DNA of 64,000 bases from Polytrichum commune. Its lineage: Eukaryota > Streptophyta > Polytrichopsida > Polytrichales > Polytrichaceae. This document shows, piece by piece, positions 36,996 through 49,497 of this stretch. The position numbers and the translations under genes are program-made. The notes beneath the pieces were generated by a model. That model saw nothing but the letters and a program-made list of their open reading frames with translations. It had not been told where the DNA came from and did no database searches. The stretch lies in NCBI GenBank assembly GCA_950295325.1, contig OX485809.1:2604001-2668000 (forward strand), in the 5' to 3' direction. How positions within the stretch are numbered: position 1 is the first letter of the stretch; every line of letters begins with the position of its first letter.

Positions 36996-37029
36996 TGTTA
37001 TCTGCTATTGGTTTTTTTAAATAATTTTT

Positions 37030-37960
37030 TTTTAGTAAATGAGTATCTCGTCAACAAGAGGGTCATTTCCAACAAAAAATGAAACTTCGTGATTTTATTT
37101 CAATAGGAAAAAATCAATTCAAAAGTAATAAAATGGTTATACAAGACCCTCAAAATGTTTTGCAAACTGTTGTCAACTCTTGGGGGTCCATTTTTTTCTT
37201 TTCCAAATGATATCTTGTCAATGAGAAGTTCATTTCCAATCCAAAGTGGAATCTATGAACCTTTTTCCCAATGGGAAACCTCAAATTGGAAAACACGTAA
37301 TGGTCCTTCAAGGCCTTAACAATGTTTTTTTTGTTGACTATTAAGGGTCCAATTTTTTTTGATAATGAGTATCTCGTCAATCAAATGGTCATTTCCAATC
37401 CAAAGTGGAACCTATTAACCTTTTTTCCCCCAATGGGAAATCTCAAATTGGAAAGCATAGGATGGTTCTTCATGGCCTTAACAATGTTTTGATGTTGACT
37501 ATTGGGGGTCCACTTGTTTTGTATATAGGTATTTAGTTAACAAGAGCGTCCTTTCATATCTAAAGTGGGTACCTAAATGTTTTTATTCCAATGGGAAAAA
37601 AATTAATACAGAAAACACAAAATGGTCGTTCATGGCTTTAATAGTGTTTTGCTACCGACTATTGGGGTCGATTTTCTTTGGGTAAAATTGGTATCATGTC
37701 AATGAGAGGATTATCTCTAGTCCAAACTGGAATCCCTAAACCTTTAGTGGAAAAACTCAATTCAGAAACATAAATTGGTTCTTCAAGGCCTTACAATGTT
37801 TTTTTGGTAACTTGTGGGGTTCTGTTTTTTTTATATATAGGGTTATCTCGATAACGACTGGATCATTTTTAATCCAAAATGGAATCCCCAAAGAAATTTC
37901 TAATGGGAACATTTGAAATTGGAAGCACGTAATGCTTCTTAATGGGTTATTTCTGATTGG
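37030..37960. repeat. Tandem repeat of about 160 bp, six diverged units
   Basis: The phrase TATCTCGTCAA..GTCATTTCCAATCCAAAGTGGAA, followed by CCCAATGGGAAA and GTTGACTATTGGGGGTCC, recurs near 37040, 37207, 37367, 37526, 37688 and 37845. Spacing is 155-167 bp. The copies are diverged enough to be old. Frames in it are not coding. Confidence 0.8.
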
Positions 37961-38584
37961 GCATTGTCAAGAGCAATGAATGGACCCAAATGTCACGTAT
38001 GAGCCTTTTGTTTTGTAAGAAGGTTGGGGGGGGGGGGGGAGGCTTGGTTTATGACTGCCCACTCCATCCAATAAGCTAGAATGTGGGAGAAAATATTCAA
38101 AGAAATAAAGAGTTATGGAAAATGTTTTTTGTTGTTTTTTTGGTCAGCCTTTTGTGCATTCTAGAATTGTTGTTTGCATTACATTTGGTTTATGCAAGGG
38201 AAATGGAGGAGGTCACTGAAGCTACCTATGAATCTTGGAATGAACATTGGCAAATCATCAATAATTCTTATAAGTTACTCTTGTCCACTAATAATGATTT
38301 AGGTGTGATCATGCATTAAAAAAAGGTTTGAGTGTGGGAAGATAATTAAGTATAATCATCTATTAAAATTAGTATTTAGTATAATTATAGGGTTAGTGCA
38401 TGGCAACAATCACATTGACCATCTCCATTGTTACGTCTCCTCCCATATTTGGAAGTGGAGCACACATTATCTCCTTTGACAATCACGACACTCTCATTCA
38501 GAAGGTTGCAAAGCAATATTTCATTAGAAGTTGTTGGAATAATTATTGCCAAACTATACTTTCTTTGATGCCATCACCTAGCCA
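37961..38584. other. Intergenic DNA with one small open frame
   Basis: A plus-strand frame at 38083-38319 could encode 78 residues with one hydrophobic segment (FFVVFLVSLLCILELLF), but it matches nothing I know and lacks support. A G-run occurs at about 38027-38040. Confidence 0.35.
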
Positions 38585-38592
38585 TTCAAGCA

Positions 38593-39002
38593 CACCGGGA
38601 GGTCACTTCATTGTCAAGTTGACACCACGTGCGGACAAAGTTTGCTACCCCTATATTACATGCCATATATAATTTTAAAATTTATGATATTTTTTCTACA
38701 TATACATAACCATTGATAGTATCTTTTGCATAATTTTTTGAAATTTTTAGTCATCTTTATTTTTTTAGTAATTGTTTTAGTTCAATTCTGTGTCATTCTA
38801 GTTAGAAATGGTATTTTTTATGAAAAAAACAAATCATCAAATTTAGTTACCATTTTTAACTATGTCATAGGTACTGTGTATATCTACTCATGAAAAAAAT
38901 TTGATAAAATTTTGACCCATTTTGGTGGTGCAACTTACCAAAAGAAGATTTTTTTTGGTCGCACGTGGTGTTCAACTTTGACAATGGAGTGATCTACCTG
39001 TG
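38593..39002. mobile_element. hAT-like MITE, copy 2
   Basis: The ends are CACCGGGAGGTCACT on the left and, inverted, CACAGGTAGATCACT on the right. A perfect 8-bp duplication, TTCAAGCA, flanks it at 38585-38592 and 39003-39010. Inverted similarity continues through CATTGTCAA and CACCACGTGCG. The interior is nearly identical to copy 1 (763-1152), which suggests recent activity. It is 410 bp with no transposase. Confidence 0.9.
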
Positions 39003-39010
39003 TTCAAGCA

Positions 39011-40312
39011 AGAACAATATACACATAATCCAAGTAGATAACAATGTTTATTCCATCTTGGAGATAACCTTTCAAAATGCTAACTCAAAATGGCCACACC
39101 TAGGAAACCTATTGTTCCTTGCTCAAATGCTATCCTAAACATAATCAAATTATTCCTAATGCTATCATCTTTGTGACCACTCACTCAAGCATGTGGGTGT
39201 TTCTTTAACATAACCTTCTATCTTATCCTTCCCACCTTATCTTTGAGATACTTTAGATAAATACTACTTACTTAGTTTTGCAATCCTTATCCTATTGTGG
39301 TAAGACTAGCTCGAACCATTCACATAAGTGGTTCATGCGTTTTGCAAGCCTTGTGCATGTTCAAGACCCACATTTTGACACCCGCTTTTACTAGAGGAAT
39401 GTCCACTATAAAAATGTGGAACCGAATAAGCTTAGATACTTCCACATTTCCTCGAACTTTGAATGATATTGAACACATATCTGATATAGGGGCTTTGGGC
39501 AACTTGCAAGGTAGGCAATTATGTATTTGTCCAAACAACTAATTTGACATTTTCTGGTAAAATATGTGATATATATAAACAAATACTACATTAAATAATT
39601 TCAAATAGTAAGTGACACTGAATACAATATTTAGTGTAGTTGTGTCAAGCCCGCTCTCTAGGAATTTATGAACATCATAAACAAATCTAGATTGGGTCTA
39701 TCCTATCCCAATGAAGTGAAACATGACAAAATAATGTGAAATGTAATATATAATGGGGTTACATGCTTAAAAACACTTAACAACCACAAAGTGGTTAGTT
39801 TCTAGTCAAATGGCCAAATTATCAATCCCCAAACTTATGTTGGAGATAATCCTTTTGTAAGATGCTTAAGTTAGATTACAATGCACCTTTTGACTGTTGG
39901 GATTGAGCAAAGGACTTAATTTGTAGATTCTACATTGTTGAGAAAATTGAAATCAATTGCCCATAATGCAAACCAACTTCTAGGGATGCTTCAATTATAT
40001 GCATCTTATAACTTTTTCTTTTAAACTTGCTGACCTACTAATGAATATATATTATCTCTACCACAAATGAAAATTGGATGAAATTCATGTGAATACTCTA
40101 TTTGTTTACAATTTTATTGTGATCTACATGGATGAATTCATAACTAATCTAGATATGGTCTAGTCATGTTGAAAATTGGTTTCAAATTCAATATATAAGT
40201 TGCCAACTTATGTAGGATCTTACTTTAAAATTTGCACTCCTTCAAATAGACAAAGAAGTTACTCATATCCAATGCTTGGACTGTTTGGAACTAGGCCCAT
40301 ACATTCAGGGGT
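39011..40312. other. Intergenic DNA with a minute MITE-like relic
   Basis: At 39585-39638 there is CTACATTAAAT, then AAATAGTAAGTGACACT and ATTTAGTGTAG, a small inverted structure that combines motifs of MITE families A and E. Otherwise nothing was recognised. Confidence 0.4.
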
Positions 40313-40363
40313 TAAAATTACACATGCACAAACATATCATACAAGCATGTGTGTGTAATTTTG
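40313..40363. repeat. Short hairpin
   Basis: AAAATTACACATGC and GCATGTGTGTGTAATTTT form an imperfect inverted repeat around a loop of about 20 bases. Confidence 0.5.
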
Positions 40364-40420
40364 TCATGGACCTTTTTATAACTCATAATATGATGTGTAA
40401 AGGACCACATAACATTATTT

Positions 40421-40530
40421 AGATTCATAACATTGTTATGTGGGATTGACAATATTCCATGGAATATTCCCAATATATTCCCCACATTCATACTTAATAT
40501 TGTCAGTCCCACATAACATTGTTATGGATC
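40421..40530. repeat. Foldback element with about 35-bp arms
   Basis: ATTCATAACATTGTTATGTG followed by GGATTGACAATATT is repeated inverted as AATATTGTCAGTCCCACATA and ACATTGTTATGGATCC. The arms pair almost completely and the loop is about 35 bases and AT-rich. Confidence 0.65.
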
Positions 40531-42377
40531 CGACTAATGTTATGAAATGGTTATAATAGTGCATCCTTTATCATCCCTCATAAATAAGCAAAGACAATAA
40601 ATCACAACCATTATGTGCAGATGTAACAATTCCTAGAGACTTTATTGGGCTATATATTTAAACAAGCGCAATATTGTGGTATGATTCTCATGGAAGTTCA
40701 AAGAATGTTGTACTATTCCAAGGTTTATTGCTAACACATTCCATATCACATGTCGATCGGGGAGCTCTATGCTCCGTGAATCAACTTTGCTCTATCCCAT
40801 CTCAATGAAGAATCTCAATGTGGCATGTTAGCATTATGTAAAATCCAAGTTATGTTCATTGAAAAAAGAAAACTTGAGAGTTATATTACACATGCAAATG
40901 GATCTTGCCAAGCATATGCATGTAATTGTGTTATAGGCCCTTTGACATAATGACCATCTACAAATCATGTCAATTAAAATTGTGCAAATACTAAGGTTTA
41001 TAGTGGGACCCTTTCCTCTCCCTCAAAAATAGAGACAAAGAAAATGAAGTAGTATGTTTGTAAGTGGCTAGAGCTCAACTGATGTTTGAGGGTTAACACT
41101 ATAACAATCTACGATAGTCTTGAATGCTCATTTCCGGGTACGCAATTCCCATATTATATGGCCCTGCTTATGATCACTTATAATGCATTTTAGTCCAATC
41201 TCCAGTGATATAAATTTTTTTAATGTAGGAAACTCTTGTAGCCCTTATAACAAAGAATCCAAAAATGTAATTATACATAGGAAATGAACATTCCTTGAAG
41301 CATATAATTATATTAAAAACCTACTTATATGAGCTTTTCTAATACATGTAGCATAGGCCAAACTATCCAACTTTTTGGGTTTTTTAAAATAAAATTTAAT
41401 GTTTTAAAATAAAAAATAAAAAATTGCTAATGAATTTTAAATGCTATTGGACGCAACTACTCCAATTAAAATAAGTTTAAAATAGGTATTTCAATTCTTT
41501 ATATACGTTGTAGAGTTAAATAAAAAATAAATATGCAACCCAAGTTTTTCTACATCTCATTTTATTTAATTAGGTCTTCACCCAACTTTTTGGTTCTTTT
41601 ATTTTTGTATAATATGATATAATTTTTACAAAATCTGTCCTCTAAGCCGTTTTAATGTTGATGCCCCCTGCGTATAATATGGGAATTGCGTACCCGGGCG
41701 TTCATTATGCTCCCAATACAAAGCATTGTCCATGCTGCCTATGATAGTTACACATGCCAACATATCTTGCCAAAATTTGCGTGCAATCTTGTAATGAATC
41801 CTTGACAAATCAAAGCGTTGTTCAAAACCGTACAAACACTAGGGTTTCCCTCGACATTGAATGCTAAGCCTCATGCTTCCTCATTTTTATTAAATAAAAG
41901 AGATGCCATGCTCAATGGACCCTAGGGGGGAGGGGAGGGGGGGGGGGCACCCTTCACCTTAATTTGAGTACCCCTATATACGGTTTTTTTGGTGGACAAA
42001 AATAAGGATTTACATACAAAAGGATAGCCAACTTTACAATATTGGATGAATATCCATAAATTAAATGAAATATGAAGATATTGGATGGTTGTATCCAACT
42101 TAAACCCTACCTACGTTTCTATTATCTCCTATGTATGTATGCCCTTGTCATATGTAAACCATTGTACCCTAAAGCATGACATACCCATAACAATACCCAC
42201 ATTGCCAATAAAAAAGAATACTCTAATCCTATCATGTGCATTTCGTAAACCATGTTCATTAGTAATACCCCTTATGTGCACCCACATACTACATGCACGA
42301 AGTCCAGTGCGCCACGCAAACATGGAAACCTTCCCGTGGTACTAAAAGTTAAACATACATTTTTTTGATAATCATAA
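40531..42377. other. Intergenic DNA, no gene seen
   Basis: AT-rich; G-runs lie near 41930-41950. A short segment CCGGGTACGCAATTCCCATA at about 41134 recurs inverted near 41675-41697, marking another diverged inverted pair about 540 bp apart. Confidence 0.4.
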
Positions 42378-42916
42378 CATGTTTGTTCCCAACCCTTGGC
42401 TATATTATTCTCATGATCCCTAGAATAAGGAAGCATGAAGCTTACCACGGTTACGTACTGTAGTACCCCCTCCGTATCCCTCAGAAAAACCGAAGTAGAC
42501 AAAAGAAAATAAAATTGTAGCCACTGGGAAACACGGCCATAACCAGGCCGGTGCTCGCCATACAATAGGTGGAGATTCCAATGAGCTAATGTACTTATAA
42601 TAGTCGGATGCGCACCTTGGCTTACTAGACCTTTCCCATGCAAACCCTGTTGTGTTGCATTGTCACGAGCTTACTATTTTGTGTCACATTATTTAGTAAG
42701 AGTTAAGCCGACATTGTTTTGAGAATTGCAACATGTTTATTCCCAACCCTTGTCTATGTTACTCCTCTTATTATCCCTAGAATAAGGGAGCGCAAAGCTT
42801 AGCACGGTTACATAGGGCCCCTTCCATATCCTTAAAAACAGTCAAGTAGACAAAAAGAAAGAGAGAGTAAACTATAGCCATTGAGAAACATGGTTATAAC
42901 CGGGCCGGGACTCACT
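42378..42916. repeat. Direct duplication of about 185 bp
   Basis: CCCAACCCTTGGCTAT, CCCTAGAATAAGG, AAGCTTACCACGGTTAC, GAAGTAGACAAAAG and CCATAACCAGGCCGG at 42378-42556 recur in order at 42731-42916 with about 80 percent agreement by eye. Confidence 0.7.
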
Positions 42917-43039
42917 TTTGGTGGAGATTACAATGAACCAAGGTTTGTTTATAATTCCATGCCACGTGTCGGTCAGAGTGTAATTTAAGCTTACATTTAA
43001 GGGTGTGCCCGCCAGGAGGCTGCCACGTGTACAGAACGG

Positions 43040-43190
43040 CTCCCGATAAAGATTGTCGAGCAGTGTGACAGAGCTCCGAAGTCCAAGGTTCGAACCCCGA
43101 TACTGCCACCTAGCTGGGGCCTGAGTTATTACTACAGAGCCACCACCTATGTAACTCAAGCTCTGGGGAACATGCATACAGCTTTTTTGA
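43040..43190 (+). mobile_element. Candidate tRNA-derived SINE
   Basis: A consensus-like RNA polymerase III B box, GGTTCGAACCC, lies at about 43088-43098. About 35 bases upstream is an A-box-like TCGAGCAGTGTG. A T-run (CTTTTTT) near 43181 could terminate transcription. The distances fit a tRNA-type promoter, but no full tRNA cloverleaf is visible. I could not define the ends or target duplication. Confidence 0.4.
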
Positions 43191-43239
43191 CCCTCGGCGA
43201 ATGATGAGAGTCGTCCCGATGAAAACACCGGCGAGGTAA

Positions 43240-44412
43240 ATCCTGCATTAATTAGAGGCGAAGCACGTGTGCGAATCGTGCGCTTGAAACGGTCTTAAAC
43301 TACAATCCCCAGGAGGGCGACGGAACTCATCAGGCGCTTTTGGTAGTGCTTTAAGCAGCGAGATTGACGGTGGAAGTTGCATTGCAGAATTATCATCTAC
43401 ATCAGGGGCGGGCCGGTGTGGAGGAGTTAAGTTAGAGCTCTGGAGGTGCTGGTGATCGAGGGAGCAGAGGAGGAGGCAGTACGGGTAGGACTCGGGCGGA
43501 TGCAAGCAGGGTCGGAGCTGGGAACTCTGCCGGGGCAGATAGTACGAGCGGCCAGCTTGTAGGTGAGTTTTGGTGAGGGCGCTGCTCTGTCGGCGTTTCT
43601 GGTAGCACGTTTGGAGGTACTTTTGTTGTTGTTATTGTTGTTCTTAACGTCGCTGACGTACGTACGTAAGTCGAGGGAGTCGAGTCAGCGACGGAGGTCC
43701 TGGAATGAGTGGTGTCCCTCTGATCACTACGTTACTTACGTAGCGGCTCATGTGGAGGTGGTTTGAGTTAGCTGCGGGAAGTTTACAGAGGCTTCATCAA
43801 GTTCTCGCTTTATGTAATGATCGGGTTGATATTTCGAACAAAAGGAAGAGTTTCTCGAGATTCTCTCTCTCTCTCTCTCTCTCGATTCTGGACACCAAGA
43901 GGTGCAAAGTACTGTAATGAATTTCCCCCCCTCTTAATCGCTGATCAATGTGTATTAAAGGCTATGTAACTGTGTTAAGCGAGATTCTACATCACCTAGC
44001 AATATGAATGCGACGTTAAGTAGTCTTGCGTGATGGATTCCCTCTCTCTTTCTCGGCTCGTTTCTGGAAAGTAACAGCTACGAGGCTTGTGAGGAATCTT
44101 TCGCGCGCAATCGCTGTTCCAATATGTGAAGGCTATGGAGGTGGTTTCAAGAGGTAGCTGTGTTGGAAATGAAGACGGAAAATTCGATGTTCTAATCGCT
44201 TATCGTTTTGGATGCAAAGAAGCCCGCGAGAAGTAGTATCCTATCTCCCTCGCTCTCTCTCGGTATGTTTCTGGACAGCAAGAGCTACATGATGTGGACA
44301 GGACATTGTGTTGTTCGGTCACAGGAAAGGCGCACGTGGCAAGGAAGACGAAATCTCTTCTTATTCGTATCCGAGCTATGTTTTCTTATTAGCAGGGTGG
44401 CACATATCCATC
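43240..44412 (+). promoter_or_regulatory. GC-richer upstream region of the MTP gene
   Basis: The base composition rises from about 43.2 kb and a (TC)n tract lies at 43864-43884, both common near plant gene starts. Open frames here (43563-43766, 44208-44462) have no recognisable domain and are taken as leader or promoter. No TATA box or transcription start could be fixed. Confidence 0.4.
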
Positions 44413-47400
44413 ATGGGGGAGGTGGTGGAGAATCAGGATGTACCGAGGCAACAGCAGGCTGAGGACAATGCGTGGCGGCTGGACATTAATAAATTCAAAC
44501 CTACGAGGCCCGAGGCTTCGCAAAACCCCAAGGCCCACAGCGGCTGCCTGAACCAGCGCTTCGGTAAATCCTGCTACATGCCGAGTTATTTGTTGTTTTC
44601 ATAATAACGTCGTTCGAAATCAATATCTATCCATACTTTGATGGTTACTGCGGAATGGTCTGAATTTTTTTGAAATGGCATGTACCGACTTGTACGATTT
44701 CAGGTTTTCGTTCAGTATGGGGTCTATTGTCACATAGATCGACCTTCAGATCGGTTGTTCGAGATGACAGTTCATGAGTTCTGATGTAATATACATTGCT
44801 GTTATTATCAACTATTCACGTTCTTGCTGCTTCCTCTCAGTTCAGCACACCCTTTCTTGTCAGGGCGGGCTCCTAGCAACTTGATGTGATTGCCCCCCTT
44901 GCATTTGCTGCTACGGAAATGACGTCGTGGGACCGAACACATTGCCAAAGCATAGGAAACCTCAAATCCCTTGACCTTGTGTTTGTTCCTAGAGCTCGTA
45001 AAAGAAGGCAGCTAATTGAGTGGTTGTGCATCTTAAAGCCGCCGTGGATGCCCTTTTGTGTGTGTCTTCATGAAAGGTCGTGCGTCTTTTGCTGCAGGGA
45101 AAGCAAAGAAGGTCAATAAATATTATGAGCACCAGCAGGAGCTTTACAATGGATACTCAGAAGTGGATAAATTGGACGGAGTGGATGCAAGATGGGTACC
45201 AGACACCACACAGGTAAGGATTCTAATTTGTTGGCCTAGTTTATGACGCCAGTGTTGGCTTCATGTTTGGTTACGATCTCTGTTGTGATGGTAGATCCTG
45301 TTCCAAGTACTCACTACAGTACTTGATGATTCATTTTTGGGATGTGGACATGGGTTTCCTTGCGGCTACGCCTCAACGCTGGCAGTGAGATCCTCTACTG
45401 GATGTCACCACGAGGGAAATTGTGTCTATCCACATGTCCGAATCCCTCAAATTGCCATTATTGAAGACTGCTTTTTTTTTGCACTGGAGCTCAGGTCGAT
45501 GCACGCATGTATCACTATATTCGGTAATCGGAGACTTTTTAATGATTTTGAGACTATTTTAGGATGTGATTTTCAAATAGATAACAAGAAAAACACAAAA
45601 TATATTCAATGTGACTTAATGATTTGCATGGGTGGCAGTAACCAACTTGGCACAAATACATGTCATCAGAATAAGAAATTGAACTAGATATTAAACCATT
45701 TGGGTTTATTTTGAGACTTTCCAAAGTCTCTAATTAACGAATGTAGTGATCTGACAGCCACTCTTCCATGATCTGCGAGGGATTATAAATCTGCAAGTAT
45801 TTTCCAAGCGTTGCACATTAAGTTGTCATTTATGATTAGCTGCAGACAAACACGTTCACGAGAACCTGCCGAACCTCCACCTTCCAAGACGTGTTTTTAG
45901 CATACCATTCGCTCACAATGCAGGGCCCATCACTAGATAGACTGAGTGTATCACAATCGGCAAGCCTTTTGGGATATCATTTGCACACGTTTCTAGCAAT
46001 CAAGATTCTGTCGTCATTGTGAAAGGTTTCGCCTGCTTCTTGTGCAATCAACTGGGACTCATTTTCTCCGTATTTTTGCACATTGAGTAAGTGCCTAAAA
46101 TTTACTTTACATATGGAGGACTCGTCCAGAGTAAGAGATTGGATTTCCTACTCAGAGAATTTTTAGCTCTGAAAGTCGGGGACGGTATGAGAAGCTCTTG
46201 ATTAGCTTATGAACAGTAAACCTTTTCCTGTAGATGAGTCTACCAGTCTGGGTGTTTATAATCTTGCATTGTCAACATGTTGAATTGCAGGAAGAGCGAG
46301 AAAAGATAAAGAGGGGGGAAAGATTCGCCGTTCGACTATCCAATGGTTGTAACATAATAATCTTCGTAGCTAAAATTATTGCAAGTGTGAAGAGTATGTC
46401 ACTGGCAATCATCGCCTCAACGCTGGATTCATTCCTGGATTTATTGTCGGGCTTCATTTTGTGGTTTGTGACTCACTCAATGCGCAAGAGGAATCCTTAT
46501 ATGTATCCAATTGGCAAGAAACGAATGCAGCCATTGGTATAATTTTCTAACCAGTCGAAGATGTCCTATTGATGCTTGAGGAAAACATATTTCATGGGTT
46601 CCGACCTCTTGCAAGATTTCAGACTCAGAGTGTACAATGATTTCACGTTTCGTACTGTTATATGTGTTACCAAGTTCTTGTTAAACTTCACCAATGGTCT
46701 TCATTTGGTGTATTTCAACATAGCATGCAGCTAGCAGATGAGTGCATTGTTATGTTGAGAATCAAGGATTTTGTAGCATACTCATGTAACCAGATTTGTG
46801 ACTGCAGGGAATTCTAGTATTTTCTGTGATTATGGCCGCACTTGGACTCCAGATCATTATTGAGTCCGTCCGTGAGCTGCTATCTTCTGTAAGTTGCTCG
46901 AGAAAAATATTGAAACACCGCACTGTGTTCCTCATGATCTCAAGGGTTGAACTCTGCGATTGTTACAACTAGGACTTCTTTCATTCTTGTAGTTTCATTG
47001 TTTTGTTCTATTACATCAGGTGGATGTGTATTCATTATCAAACCCTGATCTGGCAGGGACCACATAACATGGACCTCAAAGGCGCCAAATTGCCCTGGGT
47101 GGTGAGTATAATGGCTGGGACAAGCGTTGTGAAGTTGGGGTTGATGTTGTACTGTTGGACTTTCAAAAATCAAATTGTCAGGACGTATGGTAAAGACCAT
47201 ATGTTTGACGTCATAACCAATGTGTTAGGTCTTGGGGCAGCACTGTTGGCAACTTGGTTCTACTGGTGGATTGATCCTACGGGTGCTATTATTGTAAGAG
47301 CCCCTTCCAATCTCTTCTGCTAGTTGTCCTCGAGGCTTGCATTTTCACACAAAGACTGCATGGTGTCATGTGAAGTGTCGGATATCCGGGTCAGTGTGTT

Positions 47401-48058
47401 CTGATGGTATGAATATTTTTTCAAATATCCTTCATACCAAGAACGCATACCTTTGAGATCTCCTGCCGATTCCTACAGGTTGGGAATTTAGATTTGACTT
47501 GTTCCTTGTGTATCGTGGACGCAAAAAGTTATCTCGTACATGAACCTTGGCTTTTAAGAAATACACACAAATTTTGGACAATGAGAACAGATCTAGTCTG
47601 GCTCTGCTATTGTTTTTTTTAACTAGGATTGTTCTAATGAAGTTGGTCAGTGATGGCTGCAGTTGGCACTTTACACGATGCGAACTTGGTCAATGACAGC
47701 GGTGGAAAATGTTCGTGCACTCAACAGTAGGACAGCAACACCTGAATTTCTTTCAAAACTCGCCTACCTTGCTTGGAACCATCACAAGTCCATTCTGAAG
47801 ATTGATACCGTGCGAGCCTACACACTTGGGACTCACGCTTTTGTTGAAGTGGACATCGTGCTGCCAAAGTATATGTCTTTTCGCGAAACCCACAACATTG
47901 GTGAGAGTCTGCAGAACAAAATAGAATCATTGCCAGAAGTTGAGCGTGCCTTTGTACATCTAGACTATGAATATGATCACCAACCTGAGCATGCGGTACC
48001 TGACTATGAATTGAACCTGAACCTGCCACAACCGCCAATGGAGCGAAGCCTGGAATGA
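44413..48058 (+). CDS. Manganese-type cation diffusion facilitator (MTP, Mn-CDF group)
   Basis: Six exons: 44413-44563, 45098-45213, 46291-46536, 46808-46888, 47057-47293, 47663-48058. Introns are GT-AG and phases agree, giving 408 residues, close to the roughly 400 of plant MTP9-11. The protein antiports divalent metal, most likely Mn2+, out of the cytosol into a vacuolar, Golgi or prevacuolar compartment. Landmarks are WRLDINKF at 21-28, [16 protein letters not shown] in exon 2, DSFLD at 135-139 in helix 2, [11 protein letters not shown] at 161-171, DHMFD at 245-249 in helix 5 and WWIDPTGA before helix 6. The cytosolic domain has [27 protein letters not shown] and [11 protein letters not shown]. 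DxxxD in both helices 2 and 5 marks the Mn group; Zn members have HxxxD. An alternative acceptor at 47019 would break the frame, so 47057 is preferred. It appears intact. Confidence 0.93.
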
Positions 48059-49189
48059 ATAAGAGACTCTTCAGCCATGGGCATAGGCTAGACTCATATG
48101 TAAGCTTGAGGGCCTTACGGTGCTAGGTGGTAAACCTGCCAGAGTGATAAACTTAAATTTGCAGTTCTTTGTTGACATACTTATCATAGTTTTGTTCTGG
48201 TCTTCAAAAATGTATACTATAGACAAGAGTAGTTGAACTTATAGAGTTGTGCCTCGTTATCTACCGCAAGGTAGATCGTAGTTTTCAAAACAATTTATTT
48301 TGGAGGAAGACCACTAGAAGAACGATGGAAATTGTTATATACTTACTTTGAGAAGTGGTGTTACTCACAAATAACACTGTCAATGTAATATGTAATTAAG
48401 ACGTGTTTACAAGAAGAGATATAGTCCACATCCAAGGCTAGCTTCTCCATTTCTGTCATAAGGCCCTGCAAATAGGATTGCATGTGTAAAGTTTCATAAT
48501 GTCCAAAATCCTAATCACAAGCTTGAGTTTATTAGTACCCTGTTTCTCATTGCATTGGACCAACATACAGTAGCCCAAATCCTCATCACAAGTTTCCGAA
48601 GACAACTCAAGGCCACATCATGAAAATCAACGAGTTGGGTTAAAGCTAACTTTGGCCTTCAGGGCCAGACAGAAGGATTGGGATCAATTAACATGTTGCA
48701 AGGAGATGAAGGTGTAGATACGAAGGCAATCTTCTCAAGCTAGTCAGTTAGGATTCCTCAAGTTTTGGGTCTCTAAACTCTTTGGCTAGAGCTTTGTTGA
48801 TCTCTACCTAAACTCATCCATGATTGGGATGGTGTTGGTCTGTGTAACGTTACATCTACTATTAAAAAACAAATTGATTCCAATGGCATTCGAGACTTTG
48901 AGTTAGTTTATTGAAATGTAGTTGGATTGAATCGGTCCTCAACCTATAGGGGCCTTTTGTTTACTAGAACCCCTTCTTCCACCACAAATGAGTTTAACTA
49001 GATGCCACTAAGTCTTTATATGAATACATAGAGGGATTGTGATAAGGGTGAATGAGGTATTTAAATAAATCTAGACATATTTTTAAAATTTGGATTTTTT
49101 AGTTGTTTCAATTTTATTAGTGGATCCATTGATATACTATAATTTTATGGGAGCTGTGTCTATCCTTAATGATTGCTTGAATGTTAAGC
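48059..49189. other. 3' flank of the MTP gene and intergenic DNA
   Basis: The 3' untranslated region should occupy the first few hundred bases; no unambiguous AATAAA signal was fixed. The rest is AT-rich with no gene. Confidence 0.4.
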
Positions 49190-49490
49190 TATTAAGATAT
49201 AATGAAAAATCAAATGATCTATTTTTAATGTTTAATGTATATAAATAGATGTTGGTTAGTGAAAATGCAATCAAAACAATTGTTATAATGTTATCATAGT
49301 CAACTCTAGATTGCTATTGGAGAATCTTACCATATAGTCCTATGATAGGTTCCTATGATAGGTTCCTATGATAGGTTCCTATGATAGGTTCCTATGATAG
49401 GTTCCTATGATAGGTTCCTATGATAGAACTCAACATGTTATAATTTTGGACATGGACTTAGTCCAATTTTACTTAATTATCAATTATGAG
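49190..49490. repeat. Dispersed repeat related to 3230-3480
   Basis: GCAATCAAAACAATTGTTAT, then CAACATGTTATAATTTTGG and ATGGACTTAGTCCAATTTTA, parallel the copy near 3.3 kb. The 13-bp array at 49339-49426 has expanded within this copy. Confidence 0.55.
49339..49426. repeat. Minisatellite, 13-bp unit, about seven copies
   Basis: GTTCCTATGATAG is repeated without a mismatch six times, preceded by a partial copy. The perfect identity implies a recent expansion. Confidence 0.95.
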
Positions 49491-49497
49491 TAGGACA

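Noticed and set aside
38083-38319. 78-codon frame with one hydrophobic stretch
   Set aside because: No homology I can recognise, no splice partners, and it lies in repeat-rich DNA beside a tandem array.
47020-47056. An alternative acceptor at 47019 for MTP exon 5
   Set aside because: In phase 0 it reads [11 protein letters not shown] and then meets a stop at TAA. The acceptor at 47056 gives an uninterrupted frame and a spacing that matches other MTP proteins.
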